A stretch of 6,061 bases of DNA, taken from positions 1-6,061 of the forward strand of contig JAJRTX010000198.1 in assembly GCA_021545665.1 (NCBI GenBank), given 5' to 3'. Positions 5,988 to 6,061 of the stretch are shown here, piece by piece; within the stretch, counting starts at the first letter, position 1, and each line of letters begins with the position of its first letter. The stretch is from Zetaproteobacteria bacterium (GTDB lineage: Bacteria > Pseudomonadota > Zetaproteobacteria > Mariprofundales > Mariprofundaceae). Below the pieces are notes generated by a model. That model was given only the letters and a program-made list of their open reading frames with translations, was not told the origin of the DNA and did not search any database. Made by a program: the position numbers and the translations under genes.

Positions 5988-6061
5988 ATGGAATATGAAG
6001 TTGTAGATGCGCTCGCAACCCCTGGCGGTCGTATGGCCTTATTGTCCAGGACCGAGGTGAC
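5988..6061 (+). CDS. 5' end of an unrecognised gene (partial)
   Basis: The first 24 codons of a frame that leaves the window, starting MEYEVVDALATPGGRM. A good ribosome binding site, AAGGA (5978-5982), lies 5 bases before the ATG, which is the main reason to accept it. The start lies 68 bases after the GDSL stop on the same strand with no terminator hairpin between them, so it may belong to the same transcript. The visible part has no signal peptide and is too short to assign to a family. Confidence 0.6.
   Translation, partial: MEYEVVDALATPGGRMALLSRTEV

Noticed and set aside
5674..6018. A 114-codon minus-strand frame opposite the GDSL 3' end
   Set aside because: It is antisense to the conserved catalytic block DEIHPT of a clear gene and to the start of the next one, and shows no domain.

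Overview
The window looks like an ordinary chromosomal stretch from a gammaproteobacterium. It has compact genes on both strands, moderate G+C, sigma70-type promoters, and an elongation factor G of the kind Vibrio, Shewanella and Pseudomonas relatives carry as a second copy outside the str operon. This placement rests on protein resemblance recalled by eye, not on a search. I see no phage, transposon, CRISPR array, rRNA or tRNA.

Layout from left to right. Positions 2-205 (+) hold the 3' end of an unrecognised gene, convergent with and only 6 bases from a short-chain dehydrogenase/reductase (212-940, -). A 458-base non-coding region (941-1398) follows, with an AT-rich stretch, three short inverted repeats and a promoter leading into a complete elongation factor G gene (1399-3483, +). 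A strong hairpin with T/A tracts on both sides (about 3508-3535) separates this gene from a convergent Crp/Fnr-family regulator (3542-4228, -) and can serve both. The regulator has a clear promoter (TTGACA, 17 bases, TATAGA) and therefore starts at the ATG ending at 4228, not at the TTG upstream. The 292 bases between it and the next gene are rich in inverted repeats. To the right lies a probable small operon: an unrecognised 134-residue protein (4521-4925), a secreted GDSL/SGNH hydrolase with an acidic tail (4948-5919), and the first 24 codons of a further gene (5988 to the window end) with a good ribosome binding site.

The genes do not form an obvious single pathway. The regulator is divergent from the 134-aa/GDSL pair and shares its upstream region, so it may control them as well as itself; this is inference. 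The clearest oddity is in the regulator: it keeps a typical cyclic-nucleotide-type sensing domain, but its recognition helix has Gly and Ala where E. coli CRP has the DNA-contacting Arg180 and Arg185. I did not find convincing evidence of a new multi-gene system. The best leads are this altered regulator with its dyad-decorated promoter region and the unknown protein paired with the acidic-tailed hydrolase.
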